A DNA stretch of 64,000 nucleotides from an uncultured Vampirovibrio sp. (GTDB lineage: Bacteria; Cyanobacteriota; Vampirovibrionia; Gastranaerophilales; Gastranaerophilaceae), in the NCBI GenBank assembly GCA_910577395.1, contig CAJTLG010000004.1, positions 1 to 64,000 on the forward strand, given 5' to 3'. A program made the translations under genes and the position numbers. Below the pieces are notes generated by a model, which was not told where the DNA came from, ran no database searches, and was given only the letters and a program-made list of their open reading frames with translations. Shown piece by piece: positions 16,815 through 24,832 of the stretch (position 1 is the first letter of the stretch; each line of letters starts with the position of its first letter).

Positions 16815-17777
16815 TTAAATATTTTTCTTAAATATTGCCGCTTGCCTGAATTTTGCCTTCAAAATATCTTTGTTTTTCAAAACAAGAAGTGGCAGATAAA
16901 TTAAATTTTTTACTAAATATACCCCGGCAAGCAAATAATTGTTGCGTTTTAAATCAAGCATATTATAGCTTATGGGTTTAGGGCATGTGCATTTTGTATT
17001 CATGCAGGGTTTTGCACAAGTAAAAAGTTTAAACCCTTTATCTTTAATGTTGCCCATACAATGCGTTTTATTGAAACGTGAGCTGTAGCATCTGTACGCA
17101 TCTCCGTTTTCATAGATAAATAAAAACTTTTCACCCGCATGGCATAATTTTCCAAATGTTTTTGTAACTTCCCCAGGTTCTTTTGCGGCGTTTTTTGCTA
17201 AAAATTCCTCTGCAGTTTTTGAATATTTCACATATTTGTTTTTAATCCTCATATGCTGCAGGCCAAATTTAATCCCGTTGTTATTTAAAAATTCGGACAA
17301 TTCTTTTAAATGCTGTATATTGCCATTCGTTAAAACAGAGGCTACAGAAAACTTTGTTATTTTGTTTTTGTAAAGGTTGAATTCTTTAGCCTTTTGCTTA
17401 AAGTTTTCAATATCGCTTACCTGTGTAGGATGATAAGAAACAAAAAGTTCAATTAAATTTTCACCCATTATGTCGGCAATTTTTTTATAATTTTCAATAT
17501 TGTATGAAAAATTTGATATTACAGTGAGCTTTAATCCCTGATTTTTAATTTCTTTTATAACTTCATAAAATCTTGGGTGTGTTAACGGTTCGCCGCCGGA
17601 TATTGTAATTTCAAATGTTTTATCTATTATTTTTATAAAATTTAAAAAGGCATCAATGGTTTTATCGTCTGCAGCTTTTGCCCCTTTGTAGAATTTTTTT
17701 GATTGGGAACAGTATGCGCAGCGATAATTGCATTTTTGTGTAATTAAAAAATCGATACAGCTTCTGATTTGCTGCAT
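16815..17777 (-). CDS. Radical SAM protein with C-terminal cysteine-rich region
   Basis: CNYRCAYCSQ (residues 16-25) is the CxxxCxxC motif that binds the SAM-cleaving [4Fe-4S] cluster. ISGGEPLTHPRF is the GGEP motif for SAM. A TIM-barrel follows to about residue 210. A Cys-rich C-terminus (CHAGEKFLFIYENGDAYRCYSS, then CAKPCMNTKCTCP) resembles SPASM/twitch auxiliary cluster regions. The start has AAGGAG 7-8 nt upstream. The substrate is unknown; relatives modify peptides or cell-surface precursors. It is not in an obvious operon with a precursor peptide. Confidence 0.85.
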   Translation of the reverse strand: MQQIRSCIDFLITQKCNYRCAYCSQSKKFYKGAKAADDKTIDAFLNFIKIIDKTFEITISGGEPLTHPRFYEVIKEIKNQGLKLTVISNFSYNIENYKKIADIMGENLIELFVSYHPTQVSDIENFKQKAKEFNLYKNKITKFSVASVLTNGNIQHLKELSEFLNNNGIKFGLQHMRIKNKYVKYSKTAEEFLAKNAAKEPGEVTKTFGKLCHAGEKFLFIYENGDAYRCYSSRFNKTHCMGNIKDKGFKLFTCAKPCMNTKCTCPKPISYNMLDLKRNNYLLAGVYLVKNLIYLPLLVLKNKDILKAKFRQAAIFKKNI

Positions 17778-17858
17778 AAAATCTCCTTTTTAAAAATTAT
17801 ATTATAAATATGGGGCGTGGGGGCAATTTTTAAAATGTTTTGTTTTTATCACTTTAGT

Positions 17859-19535
17859 ATGAATGTTGAAACAGTAAATTCTTCATATATATTTGATACT
17901 CAAAGTGTAAAGGGGTGCCAATCTCCGCTTAGTGCCGCAATAAAGGGTAATTGTCTGCAATTTGTTAATGATATTTTTGAAAAAAGCGCGGGTAATAAAA
18001 TTGTCGGCAAAGTGAAAATCAAAGATTTGGCTGATAATGTGCACCAAGGTGTCATTATAAGGAAAAATAGCGAAGAAACCGGAAATTTTTCCGATTTTGA
18101 AATTTACACATTGAATATTAATGGTACTGAAAAAGGCCGTATTACTCTTTTTGAAAACAATAAGCATGGCTATCTTGTTGTAAATACTTTGAATGCAAAT
18201 GATTTTGGTGAAGGTGGTTATAAGGGTATCGGTACAGAGCTTTTAAAAATTGCTGCTCAAAGAAGTATGGACAAAGGTTTTGGAGGAAAGCTTGCACTTG
18301 TTGCGACGGGCGAAAAAAGCCCTGTGGCTTTTTATTATAAAAATAATTTTAAATTAATCCCAAGTCATGATGATAATGAAGATGCAAAAACGCTTGCCAT
18401 TATTGATTATGCGGTAAGAAATAATGTTTCTCCCGATAATGTCTTAAATTTTCCAAACTCGGTATCTATGATGCTCGATAAAGAGGGCGCACAGGCACTC
18501 CTTTGCGGCGAAAGGCTTTATGAAAAATCAGTCCCTGTATACGCAGGTGCCCCTTCGTTTACAGGCAGATTGCAATCGGATTGCAAAATTTCTGATGAAA
18601 TAAATTTATCTGTTGCAAAAAGTTTGCCAAAAGTACGTTGTAATTATGTAAAAAATATTCCACTAAATGATGCTAACGGCAAAAATATAGACGGGTTTAT
18701 ATTCCAAAATAAAAAACATCCTGAATGGTATTATGCTTGTGTTGCGCAGGATAAAGAATTCAAAAAGCTTTGCGAGATGTCCGTTTTTGATAGAGAAAAT
18801 CATATTTTTGTGAATTCACTTAATGGGCAAAATAATGACGGCATTTATAAGGGTGCCGGCACCGGGCTTATAAAACTTGCGGTTGAATTAAGCAGGGAAA
18901 AAGGCTATGACGGCAGGGTTGAATTGCTTGCAACGGGTTCGTTGCCGTTTTATTACAAAAATAACTTTAGAGTAGTAGAGAAACCCAGTGAAGCATTTCA
19001 AATTTTTGCTGGGTGCAGCGGCTTTTCGGAGCGGTTAAGCATGGATGCATTAATTGATTATTTTGCAAGGGGTAATTCAGATTTTCATAAAATTTGGCCT
19101 TCTGCCTGGGAGAAGCCGGAGATGAAGTTAGATAAAAATGCTGCAGATGCTCTTATGAGTGGCAAGAGGCTATACGAAGATAATAAAAGTGAAACAATGT
19201 ATAATGCCAATATTATATATGACAGGGCCGGACAAAAACATCTTGTCGATGCGGATGTGGTCTTTTGCGAGGTACCCTCCATAGATGAACCCGGCAAATG
19301 TGTAATCCAACTTGTACAAAAAGGCAATAAGTATATTCAATGGTTGGCATCTGCCGAAATAGATATGGTCAACGATGAAAAGGGATGTAAATTTATTAAT
19401 ATTGATAAGATAAATTTTGATGACAGGCTTATCACAAGTAAAGGTGCAGATGCCGAAAGGGCAATAAAAGAAGAGCTTTTGAAGGCCGTTAAAATTAAAG
19501 CTGAAGAGCTTGGTGTAAATGTAAATGCTGAATAA
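17859..19535 (+). CDS. Unusual protein with two internal GNAT-like acetyltransferase modules
   Basis: I know of no exact family for this protein of about 558 residues. It contains two related modules. The first has YKGIGTELLK (about 120) and FYYKNNFKLI (about 160); the second has YKGAGTGLIK (about 330) and FYYKNNFRVV (about 370). These match the acetyl-CoA-binding loop and last strands of GNAT N-acetyltransferases. Each module ends in a shared motif (GERLYEK about 216, GKRLYED about 434), and a partial third unit follows. In-frame starts at 17817 (GTG) and 17835 also exist, none with a clear ribosome binding site. A terminator follows directly. The substrate is unknown. Confidence 0.65.
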   Translation: MNVETVNSSYIFDTQSVKGCQSPLSAAIKGNCLQFVNDIFEKSAGNKIVGKVKIKDLADNVHQGVIIRKNSEETGNFSDFEIYTLNINGTEKGRITLFENNKHGYLVVNTLNANDFGEGGYKGIGTELLKIAAQRSMDKGFGGKLALVATGEKSPVAFYYKNNFKLIPSHDDNEDAKTLAIIDYAVRNNVSPDNVLNFPNSVSMMLDKEGAQALLCGERLYEKSVPVYAGAPSFTGRLQSDCKISDEINLSVAKSLPKVRCNYVKNIPLNDANGKNIDGFIFQNKKHPEWYYACVAQDKEFKKLCEMSVFDRENHIFVNSLNGQNNDGIYKGAGTGLIKLAVELSREKGYDGRVELLATGSLPFYYKNNFRVVEKPSEAFQIFAGCSGFSERLSMDALIDYFARGNSDFHKIWPSAWEKPEMKLDKNAADALMSGKRLYEDNKSETMYNANIIYDRAGQKHLVDADVVFCEVPSIDEPGKCVIQLVQKGNKYIQWLASAEIDMVNDEKGCKFINIDKINFDDRLITSKGADAERAIKEELLKAVKIKAEELGVNVNAE

Positions 19536-19537
19536 AA

Positions 19538-19568
19538 AATACCCGCATATATTTTTTGCGGGTATTTT
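19538..19568. terminator. Bidirectional terminator between the GNAT gene and rpsG
   Basis: AATACCCGC pairs with GCGGGTATT; T-runs on both strands let it serve the plus-strand GNAT gene and the minus-strand rpsL-rpsG operon. Confidence 0.8.
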
Positions 19569-19590
19569 GAAAATTATTTTTGATTGAAGA

Positions 19591-20061
19591 CTAATATCTG
19601 TAGTGGGCAAACGCTTTGTTCGCTTCTGCCATTTTGTGGGTATCTTCGCGTTTTTTAACTGATGCGCCTGAGCCGTTTGAGGCATCAAGGATTTCAGCTG
19701 TTAATCTTTCAACCATTGATTTTCCGCCTCTTTTTCGTGCAGATTCAATAAGCCAACAAGAACCAAGAGCTTGACCTCTTTCAGGTTTTACTTCAACAGG
19801 AACCTGATATGTTGAACCGCCAATTCTTCTTGCTTTAACTTCAATAAGCGGAGTTACGTTTGTAAGCGCTTTTTTGAAAACATCAATCGGTTGTTCTTTT
19901 GTTTTTTCTTGAATTTTTTCCATTGAAGAGTAGAAAATCTTTTGTGCTATAGATTTTTTACCCCTTTTCATTAATCTGTTTATAAATTTAGCAATATCTA
20001 CGCTGTTATACATTGGGTCCGGTGCAGGTATTCTTTTTGCCGGTTTAGAACGTCTTGACAT
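19591..20061 (-). CDS. rpsG: 30S ribosomal protein S7
   Basis: The 156 residues are the usual S7 length. MSRRSKPAKR, DIAKFINRLMKRGKKSIAQKI, VTPLIEVKARRIGGSTYQVPVEV and the C-terminal ANKAFAHYRY are diagnostic. S7 nucleates assembly of the 30S head and contacts E-site tRNA. It lies 78 bp downstream of rpsL and is followed by a terminator, so fusA and tuf, which often come next in the str operon, are not attached here. Confidence 0.97.
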   Translation of the reverse strand: MSRRSKPAKRIPAPDPMYNSVDIAKFINRLMKRGKKSIAQKIFYSSMEKIQEKTKEQPIDVFKKALTNVTPLIEVKARRIGGSTYQVPVEVKPERGQALGSCWLIESARKRGGKSMVERLTAEILDASNGSGASVKKREDTHKMAEANKAFAHYRY

Positions 20062-20139
20062 GTTTGTTATTTAACCTTTCTTAAAAATTAAGTATCATTT
20101 TAATAATGCAACTGTCGCCCAGCACGGCGCACCTTTAGC

Positions 20140-20514
20140 CTATTTTTTAGCTCTTTTTGCACCGTATTTTGACCTGCTTTGTGTTCTGTTTGCAACACCT
20201 GCAGTATCAAGGGTGCCTCTGATGATATGGTATCTTACGCCTGGAAGGTCTTTTACCCTGCCGCCTCTAATCATAACAACAGAGTGCTCTTGTAGGTTGT
20301 GGCCAATGCCCGGGATATATGATGTTACTTCAAAACCGTTTGTAAGCCTTACCCTTGCAACTTTTCTAAGTGCAGAGTTAGGTTTTTTAGGTGTTGTAGT
20401 ATAAACCCTTGTGCAAACGCCTCTTCTTTGCGGGCAGTTTGTAAGGGCTGGAGATTTAGTTTTATCTTCAATTTTTTTTCTTTCGTTTTTAACTAATTGG
20501 TTAATTGTTGGCAT
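20140..20514 (-). CDS. rpsL: 30S ribosomal protein S12
   Basis: A 124-residue S12 starting MPTINQLVKNERKK. AAGGGAAAATT provides the ribosome binding site, so the start is ATG 20514 although the frame is open to 20556. The conserved TTPKKPNSALRKVARVRLTNG and DLPGVRYHIIRG loops at the decoding centre are intact. Lysines stand at the positions where changes usually give streptomycin resistance, so the wild-type form is predicted. It heads the rpsL-rpsG unit and diverges from the small gene at 20628. Confidence 0.97.
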   Translation of the reverse strand: MPTINQLVKNERKKIEDKTKSPALTNCPQRRGVCTRVYTTTPKKPNSALRKVARVRLTNGFEVTSYIPGIGHNLQEHSVVMIRGGRVKDLPGVRYHIIRGTLDTAGVANRTQSRSKYGAKRAKK

Positions 20515-20627
20515 AATTTTCCCTTTGTATCTGTTACTTGTTCTATTATTTGACAATAAACAAACCTCAATGTCAAATGGTATTTGAAAAAGTTGCTAAA
20601 CTTTAAAATAAGAGTTATCATAAAGAT

Positions 20628-20987
20628 ATGAAAAGCAAAGATGCAGTTAGGGCTGAAAATTCCTTAAGAGAGTTTATCTTAGAAGAATATAGCGATGATG
20701 ATAATGAGCGGGACCGTATAAACCTATATAAATACAAAGGTTTAACGCTTACGATAGCCTGGGAAGCCAATGTTGACCCTAATTTTAAGGTGGGCATTTT
20801 GGCATTTGAGGCAAGTTTTAAAATAGAAACCGGCCAAAAGATTGAGGGCGGCCTGCAGGATTATGATGTGAGTGTTATACAAAAATGGGCCAAACAAAGT
20901 GTTAATAAAACTCTGTTGATGCGTGTTTGGATGAATGAGGCCCGTGAAAAGAAAGAAGTAAAATTAAAACCCTTTGATATGATGTAG
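20628..20987 (+). CDS. Hypothetical protein, 119 residues
   Basis: I do not recognise this small soluble protein. It has an acidic helix (FILEEYSDDDNERD), a beta-rich middle (GLTLTIAWEANVDPNFKVGILAFEASF), and a basic helical end. It lies alone between rpsL, divergent, and a bidirectional terminator. The coding pattern (codon usage, no stops, convergent terminator) supports a real gene. Confidence 0.65.
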   Translation: MKSKDAVRAENSLREFILEEYSDDDNERDRINLYKYKGLTLTIAWEANVDPNFKVGILAFEASFKIETGQKIEGGLQDYDVSVIQKWAKQSVNKTLLMRVWMNEAREKKEVKLKPFDMM

Positions 20988-20991
20988 AATG

Positions 20992-21228
20992 TTAAAAGAC
21001 CCTGTTTTCAGAGTCTTTTGGTATTCTGATATAATTCTTTAATTTTAATCGTTTGGCGGCAGTGTGGGCGGTATTGTAAGGGTCTTTTAAGAATTTTTTA
21101 GCTGCATCCAGTAAAGGTGCGCTTGTTGGAGACGCCGTCTTTTCCAGTATTTTTGTTTTTTCCGGGTTTTTACCGTAACCGCTGTTACCGGCTTTTGCGG
21201 TTATTTTGTTAAAACTTGCAGCGCTCAT
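20992..21228 (-). CDS. Hypothetical protein, 78 residues
   Basis: A small basic protein of unknown function (LDAAKKFLKDPYNTAHTAAKRLKL suggests one amphipathic helix). Its ATG overlaps the stop of an 18-codon reading frame upstream (21225-21281, ATGA junction). It lacks its own ribosome binding site, so translation would depend on coupling. The last codons lie in the terminator hairpin at 20994-21019. A single frameshifted gene cannot be excluded, since the leader codes for a similar Ala/Lys-rich peptide. Confidence 0.5.
   Translation of the reverse strand: MSAASFNKITAKAGNSGYGKNPEKTKILEKTASPTSAPLLDAAKKFLKDPYNTAHTAAKRLKLKNYIRIPKDSENRVF
20994..21019. terminator. Bidirectional hairpin terminator
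   Basis: AAAAGAC-CTG pairs with CAG-GTCTTTT around a TTTT loop. It lies between the convergent genes at 20628 and 20992. Confidence 0.65.
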
Positions 21229-21281
21229 TGTTTTGCAGCGGCACTTTTAGCTAAATTTGCCGCCTTGTTAATGTTTGTCAT
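21225..21281 (-). CDS. 18-residue leader-like small ORF, coupled to the next gene
   Basis: An ATG at 21281 with a strong ribosome binding site (AAGGAG, 7-8 nt upstream) opens a frame reading MTNINKAANLAKSAAAKQ and stops at a TGA that overlaps the ATG of the 78-residue gene. Either this is a leader peptide that delivers ribosomes to the next start, or a frameshift has split one gene. It is too short for coding statistics to help. Confidence 0.4.
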   Translation of the reverse strand: MTNINKAANLAKSAAAKQ

Positions 21282-21355
21282 TTAATTTCTCCTTTTTGTT
21301 GAATAAAGTAACCTTTCTTTATGTTTTTATAAAAACCAAAGGTTTGGGGAAATTG

Positions 21356-21396
21356 TTTTTTTTTTTTTGAATCGCTGTTTTTTACAGAAATTTACA
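21356..21396 (-). promoter_or_regulatory. Upstream region with tandem TGTAAA boxes and an A-tract
   Basis: On the minus strand two TGTAAA boxes lie exactly 10 bp apart (21391-21396 and 21381-21386), followed by a long A-tract (21356-21368), about 100 bp before the ATG at 21281. The same arrangement is found at 24186-24243 before the gene at 24136. No clear -35/-10 pair is evident. Confidence 0.35.
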
Positions 21397-21481
21397 AAAA
21401 ATATCTATATGGGGTATAAAATCGAGTTTAGCGTGCAAAAATTACAGGTGTAAAAATATAAAAACTCAAAAAAATAGCGTT

Positions 21482-22621
21482 TTATTTAGAAAATTTTTCA
21501 AGTAAATTGTCTGCAAATTCAGTGAAGGTGCCATTCTTAATGGCTTCAGACGTCATAAACATAAGATTAACAAGGAAATGCACATTATGAATACTTAAAA
21601 GCATTGCGGCATTTGCTTCTGACGCTCTGTAAAGGTGTCTAATGTAGGCACGGGTGTGGTTTCGGCAGGTCCAACAATTACATTTAGGGTCCAAAGGTGA
21701 AAAATCCGCCTCAAACTCTTTATTTTTAATGATTTTGTTTCCTTCAAACGTGAAAAATGTTCCGTGGCGGGCATTTCGCGTGGGCAAAACGCAATCAAAC
21801 ATATCTACACCGGCTTTCACGCCATTTAATAAATCTACGGGGGTGCCCACTCCCATTAAATATCGTGGTTTTCCTTCCGGCAGAAGAGGTGTAACCAGGT
21901 TAACGTAATAATTCTTTATGTCCGTAGGTTCTCCGACACTTACACCGCCTATAGCGCACCCTACAGAAGGCTTTGACGCGATATAATTAGCGGATTCCTT
22001 TCTTAAATCATCAAAAAAGGCCCCCTGGACTATTGGAAACAGGGCCTGGCGCGGGTTTTGGTGTGCTGCAATGCACCTGTCCAACCACCTGTGAGTTCGC
22101 TCCATTGCGGCTTTTGCCTCGTCGTATGTGCAAGGGTAGGGTGCGCATTCATCAAACGCCATAATGATATCTGCGCCTAAATCGTTTTGAATTTGCATTG
22201 AAATTTCAGGCGAAATAAAGTGTTTAGAACCGTTTTTAGGGTCTGTGAAGTAGACACCGTCCTCTTTGATTTTTCTTAATTTCGCAAGTGAAAAGACCTG
22301 AAATCCGCCCGAATCGGTGAGCATGGGCTTATGCCAGTTCATCCAGGAATGCAGCCCGCCAGCCTGTTTTACAAGGGCTGTACCGGGTTTTAGGTACATG
22401 TGATAAGAATTTGCGAGGATAATCTGGGCGCCTGTTTCTAAAAGTTGCCTGTTATCAAGCATTTTTACCGCAGAATTGGTGCCGACAGGCATAAAAACGG
22501 GTGTTTTAATAAGCCCATGAGGCGTAAAAAACTCTCCGCATCTGGCTTTAGAATTTTTATCCTTTGCAGTGACTTTAAAGCTGAAATACCCGTCGTTTAG
22601 GTGCGGCGTGCTGTTTGGCAT
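21482..22621 (-). CDS. tgt: Queuine/preQ1 tRNA-guanine transglycosylase
   Basis: A 379-residue Tgt. LTDSGGFQVFS holds the catalytic Asp (about 103). GGVSVGEP and LMGVGTP form the barrel loops, and FDCVLPTRNARHGTFF carries the nucleophilic Asp and the tRNA-binding arginines. CNCWTC plus a later His (SIHNVHF) bind zinc. The enzyme swaps guanine-34 of tRNAs for Asp, Asn, His and Tyr with preQ1 on the way to queuosine. It starts 9 bp after ndk and is probably co-transcribed with it. No preQ1 riboswitch is apparent. Confidence 0.95.
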   Translation of the reverse strand: MPNSTPHLNDGYFSFKVTAKDKNSKARCGEFFTPHGLIKTPVFMPVGTNSAVKMLDNRQLLETGAQIILANSYHMYLKPGTALVKQAGGLHSWMNWHKPMLTDSGGFQVFSLAKLRKIKEDGVYFTDPKNGSKHFISPEISMQIQNDLGADIIMAFDECAPYPCTYDEAKAAMERTHRWLDRCIAAHQNPRQALFPIVQGAFFDDLRKESANYIASKPSVGCAIGGVSVGEPTDIKNYYVNLVTPLLPEGKPRYLMGVGTPVDLLNGVKAGVDMFDCVLPTRNARHGTFFTFEGNKIIKNKEFEADFSPLDPKCNCWTCRNHTRAYIRHLYRASEANAAMLLSIHNVHFLVNLMFMTSEAIKNGTFTEFADNLLEKFSK

Positions 22622-22630
22622 GGGCTGAAA

Positions 22631-23083
22631 CTATGCCCCCATAACGATTTCAAGCATTGTTTTATAGTTATCGCAAATTTCATTTTCGCTAAACCAAAGC
22701 CCCATTTCCCTTTTAGCGCTTTCAGGGCAATCTGAGGCATGGACTGCGTTATATTCTTTTACTGTGCAAAAATCTGCTCTAATTGAACCTACATCTGCCT
22801 CGTCAGGGTTGGTTTTGCCTACAATGTGCCTAACACCAAGAATTGCGTTCTCTCCTTCCAAAATCATTGCAAGCACGGGGCCTGAGGTTATATATTCAAT
22901 TAAAGGATTATAGAAAGGTTTGCCAACGTGCTCCGCGTAATGCTTTGCGGCAAGTTCCAGGCTTACATTTGTAAGTTTCATTGCAATAATTTTATATCCT
23001 TTATCTTCAAAGCGGGAGAGGATTTTGCCTATCAGCCCTCTTTTAACGGAATCAGGTTTTAAAGCTACAAATGTTCTTTCCAT
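22631..23083 (-). CDS. ndk: Nucleoside diphosphate kinase
   Basis: The 150 residues show the whole NDK pattern: MERTFVALKPDSVKRGLIG at the start, NPLIEYITSGPVLAMILEG in the middle, and NAVHASDCPESAKREMGLWF with the phosphorylated active-site His. It transfers the gamma phosphate from ATP to other (d)NDPs. It is the first gene of an ndk-tgt pair. A ribosome binding site (AAGGTAAAAG) is seen before the ATG. Confidence 0.96.
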   Translation of the reverse strand: MERTFVALKPDSVKRGLIGKILSRFEDKGYKIIAMKLTNVSLELAAKHYAEHVGKPFYNPLIEYITSGPVLAMILEGENAILGVRHIVGKTNPDEADVGSIRADFCTVKEYNAVHASDCPESAKREMGLWFSENEICDNYKTMLEIVMGA

Positions 23084-23155
23084 AATACTTTTACCTTATA
23101 AAGTCTGCATTACGGCTTTATTATACTACAAAGAAAAAGGTTTGGCTTAAAATTG

Positions 23156-24136
23156 TTATTTTTTGATTTCCGCAATTGCATTTAATGCTTCGGTTAGGTA
23201 ATATGTATTCATAAAATCCGGATCAACGGATTCAGCATTATATTTCGCATCTTCAATCCAATTAATCAGTTCTTGAAAACCATATTCACCATATGGATGT
23301 TTTTCAATTCTCTTTATATCTTCAGGTGTAAAATGTTTTTCAATTTCTCTTATTCTTGTTGCCATTGCTTTTGCCTGAGTTTCATTAATATTAATATCTT
23401 CTGGCGAAATTGCATATCGTCCGCCAAATAAACCTGAAATTGTTTTATCTGACATGGCTTCAATGGTTTCAGGTTTCAAGCTTTGCATCGCTGCTTTTAT
23501 TTCTTTAGAGTCGCAAATGTGAGTATATTTGTCCATATTAGCTATTCTTTCTTCAAGGTTGCCGCTTCTTTTTATTTTATCTACGGTTTCTTTCGCGCTT
23601 TCAACCGTTTTGTTTCCGATATCTGTACCTGTTTTTTCCGTAATATTATTTGCTGTGCTTGTAGCGGTTTTTTCAACCGCTTTTTCAACGGTATCTCCTG
23701 CTTTTTCAGTTATTTCTTCCGCAATTTCTTCAGCGGTGTTTTTTACCGAATTAGCACTTTTGTTTGCGGCAGCTGCTATATTGTCCCCGGCTTTTCTTGT
23801 TATTTCTTCTGCTGTTTCGGCAGCTTTTTCTGTGATATTGTTAAGAACTTTATTATCAGTTTGAGGAACGGGTGTTGATACCTTGCCTTTACCTTTTATT
23901 GTAAGTGCTACTGTTGCAACTATTGCGGTCAGTATTGCAAACCCGCCTATTATTGCCTTTTTCTTGTTGATTTCTTTTCCTGCTATTGTTATTGCATCGC
24001 TGTTTTTGGTTGTTTTATTGTCTATGGTATTTGTATTGAAAGTATTTTGGGTACTATTTGCTAGATTTGTATACTGCGAGGTTATTGCATATTGTTCATT
24101 AAAAGTGTTTAATTTTACGTTTGAGATTTCGCTCAT
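23156..24136 (-). CDS. Membrane-anchored protein with long repetitive amphipathic helix
   Basis: Unknown function, 326 residues. A Thr/Asn-rich N-terminus (about 1-60) is followed by one transmembrane helix (AIIGGFAILTAIVATVALTI, about 61-80). Then comes a stretch of about 110 residues of imperfect 11-residue-like repeats rich in Ala, Glu, Lys and Thr (ITEKAGDTVEKAVEKTA), reminiscent of LEA or apolipoprotein-like helices. A more normal globular C-terminus (from about 195) completes it. The repeats have the look of recombination-prone sequence. A tandem TGTAAA element precedes the gene. Confidence 0.6.
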   Translation of the reverse strand: MSEISNVKLNTFNEQYAITSQYTNLANSTQNTFNTNTIDNKTTKNSDAITIAGKEINKKKAIIGGFAILTAIVATVALTIKGKGKVSTPVPQTDNKVLNNITEKAAETAEEITRKAGDNIAAAANKSANSVKNTAEEIAEEITEKAGDTVEKAVEKTATSTANNITEKTGTDIGNKTVESAKETVDKIKRSGNLEERIANMDKYTHICDSKEIKAAMQSLKPETIEAMSDKTISGLFGGRYAISPEDININETQAKAMATRIREIEKHFTPEDIKRIEKHPYGEYGFQELINWIEDAKYNAESVDPDFMNTYYLTEALNAIAEIKK

Positions 24137-24185
24137 AGAACCTTCTTTCCGGTTTAAAAATATTTTCTACTTATATTAAAAACCG

Positions 24186-24243
24186 TTTTTTTTTTTTGAT
24201 ACTGCGCCCTGCAAAACCGTCTTAATTTTTACAAAAATTTACA
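24186..24243 (-). promoter_or_regulatory. Upstream region with tandem TGTAAA boxes and an A-tract
   Basis: Minus-strand TGTAAA boxes at 24238-24243 and 24228-24233 (10-bp spacing) precede an A-tract at 24186-24197 and the gene starting at 24136. It resembles the element at 21356-21396. Because a plus-strand gene starts at 24320 the region could serve both directions. Confidence 0.35.
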
Positions 24244-24319
24244 GTTTAAAAATATTAAATTGCCATGGGGTGAATTTTTTCTTATTATATTTATATTAGG
24301 GACAGTTTAAGAAACAAAG

Positions 24320-24826
24320 ATGTTTTTTTCAGGTAACAAAAACCAAATTTTAAATGAAACTTTTGGACAAGCCCTGCAGAGGCGTCAGTCCGGCTCTGCA
24401 TACGGAAATAATTTTTCTAATGCCAATGAGGCCTTTGAAAACATAAGCTTGCAAAGCCTATTCAGAAAAAGCCGGATTTCAGCAAGGCAAAAGGAAGTTG
24501 CCAATAATTATATGGTTATAAAAAAGATTTTTGGTTTTAGTGCCGTAAATTCAAGAATTTCAAATACTGAAACAACGCTTTTAAGGCAATACGGCATGCG
24601 TTTGCTTGAAGAAACTACATCCGCCACAATGTTTAGAGAGCTTGAAACCCTTATAGAATGGGCAAAAAACGGGGATGCTATTAAAAGGATGCACTCTGAT
24701 AATATTTTTGAAATCCGTGTAAAAGAATTAAAATTTTTGCAGGCAAATAATTCTATTTTAAAACTCGGCGAACTTTATGACGGGTATAGTGTTCTTGAAA
24801 AATATATTGAATTTTTGGCAGGCTGA
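24320..24826 (+). CDS. Hypothetical protein, 168 residues
   Basis: Not recognised. It is predicted to be mostly helical, with a Ser/Asn-rich N-terminus (MFFSGNKNQILNETFGQALQ) and several helices later (MFRELETLIEWAKNGDAIKRM). No membrane segment or signal peptide is seen. It ends 6 nt before tcdA in the same direction, so it is probably the first gene of a two-gene unit. Its role may or may not relate to tRNA modification. Confidence 0.62.
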   Translation: MFFSGNKNQILNETFGQALQRRQSGSAYGNNFSNANEAFENISLQSLFRKSRISARQKEVANNYMVIKKIFGFSAVNSRISNTETTLLRQYGMRLLEETTSATMFRELETLIEWAKNGDAIKRMHSDNIFEIRVKELKFLQANNSILKLGELYDGYSVLEKYIEFLAG

Positions 24827-24832
24827 AATCAG

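Noticed and set aside
23483..24179. Several long plus-strand reading frames, rich in Phe, Ser and Val
   Set aside because: They are the antisense of the repetitive Ala/Glu/Lys gene on the minus strand, whose codon bias leaves the other strand open; they have no ribosome binding sites or recognisable domains.
24320..24826. Possible link of this gene to tRNA modification because it precedes tcdA
   Set aside because: Only the neighbourhood supports it; no motif does. I left it as hypothetical.
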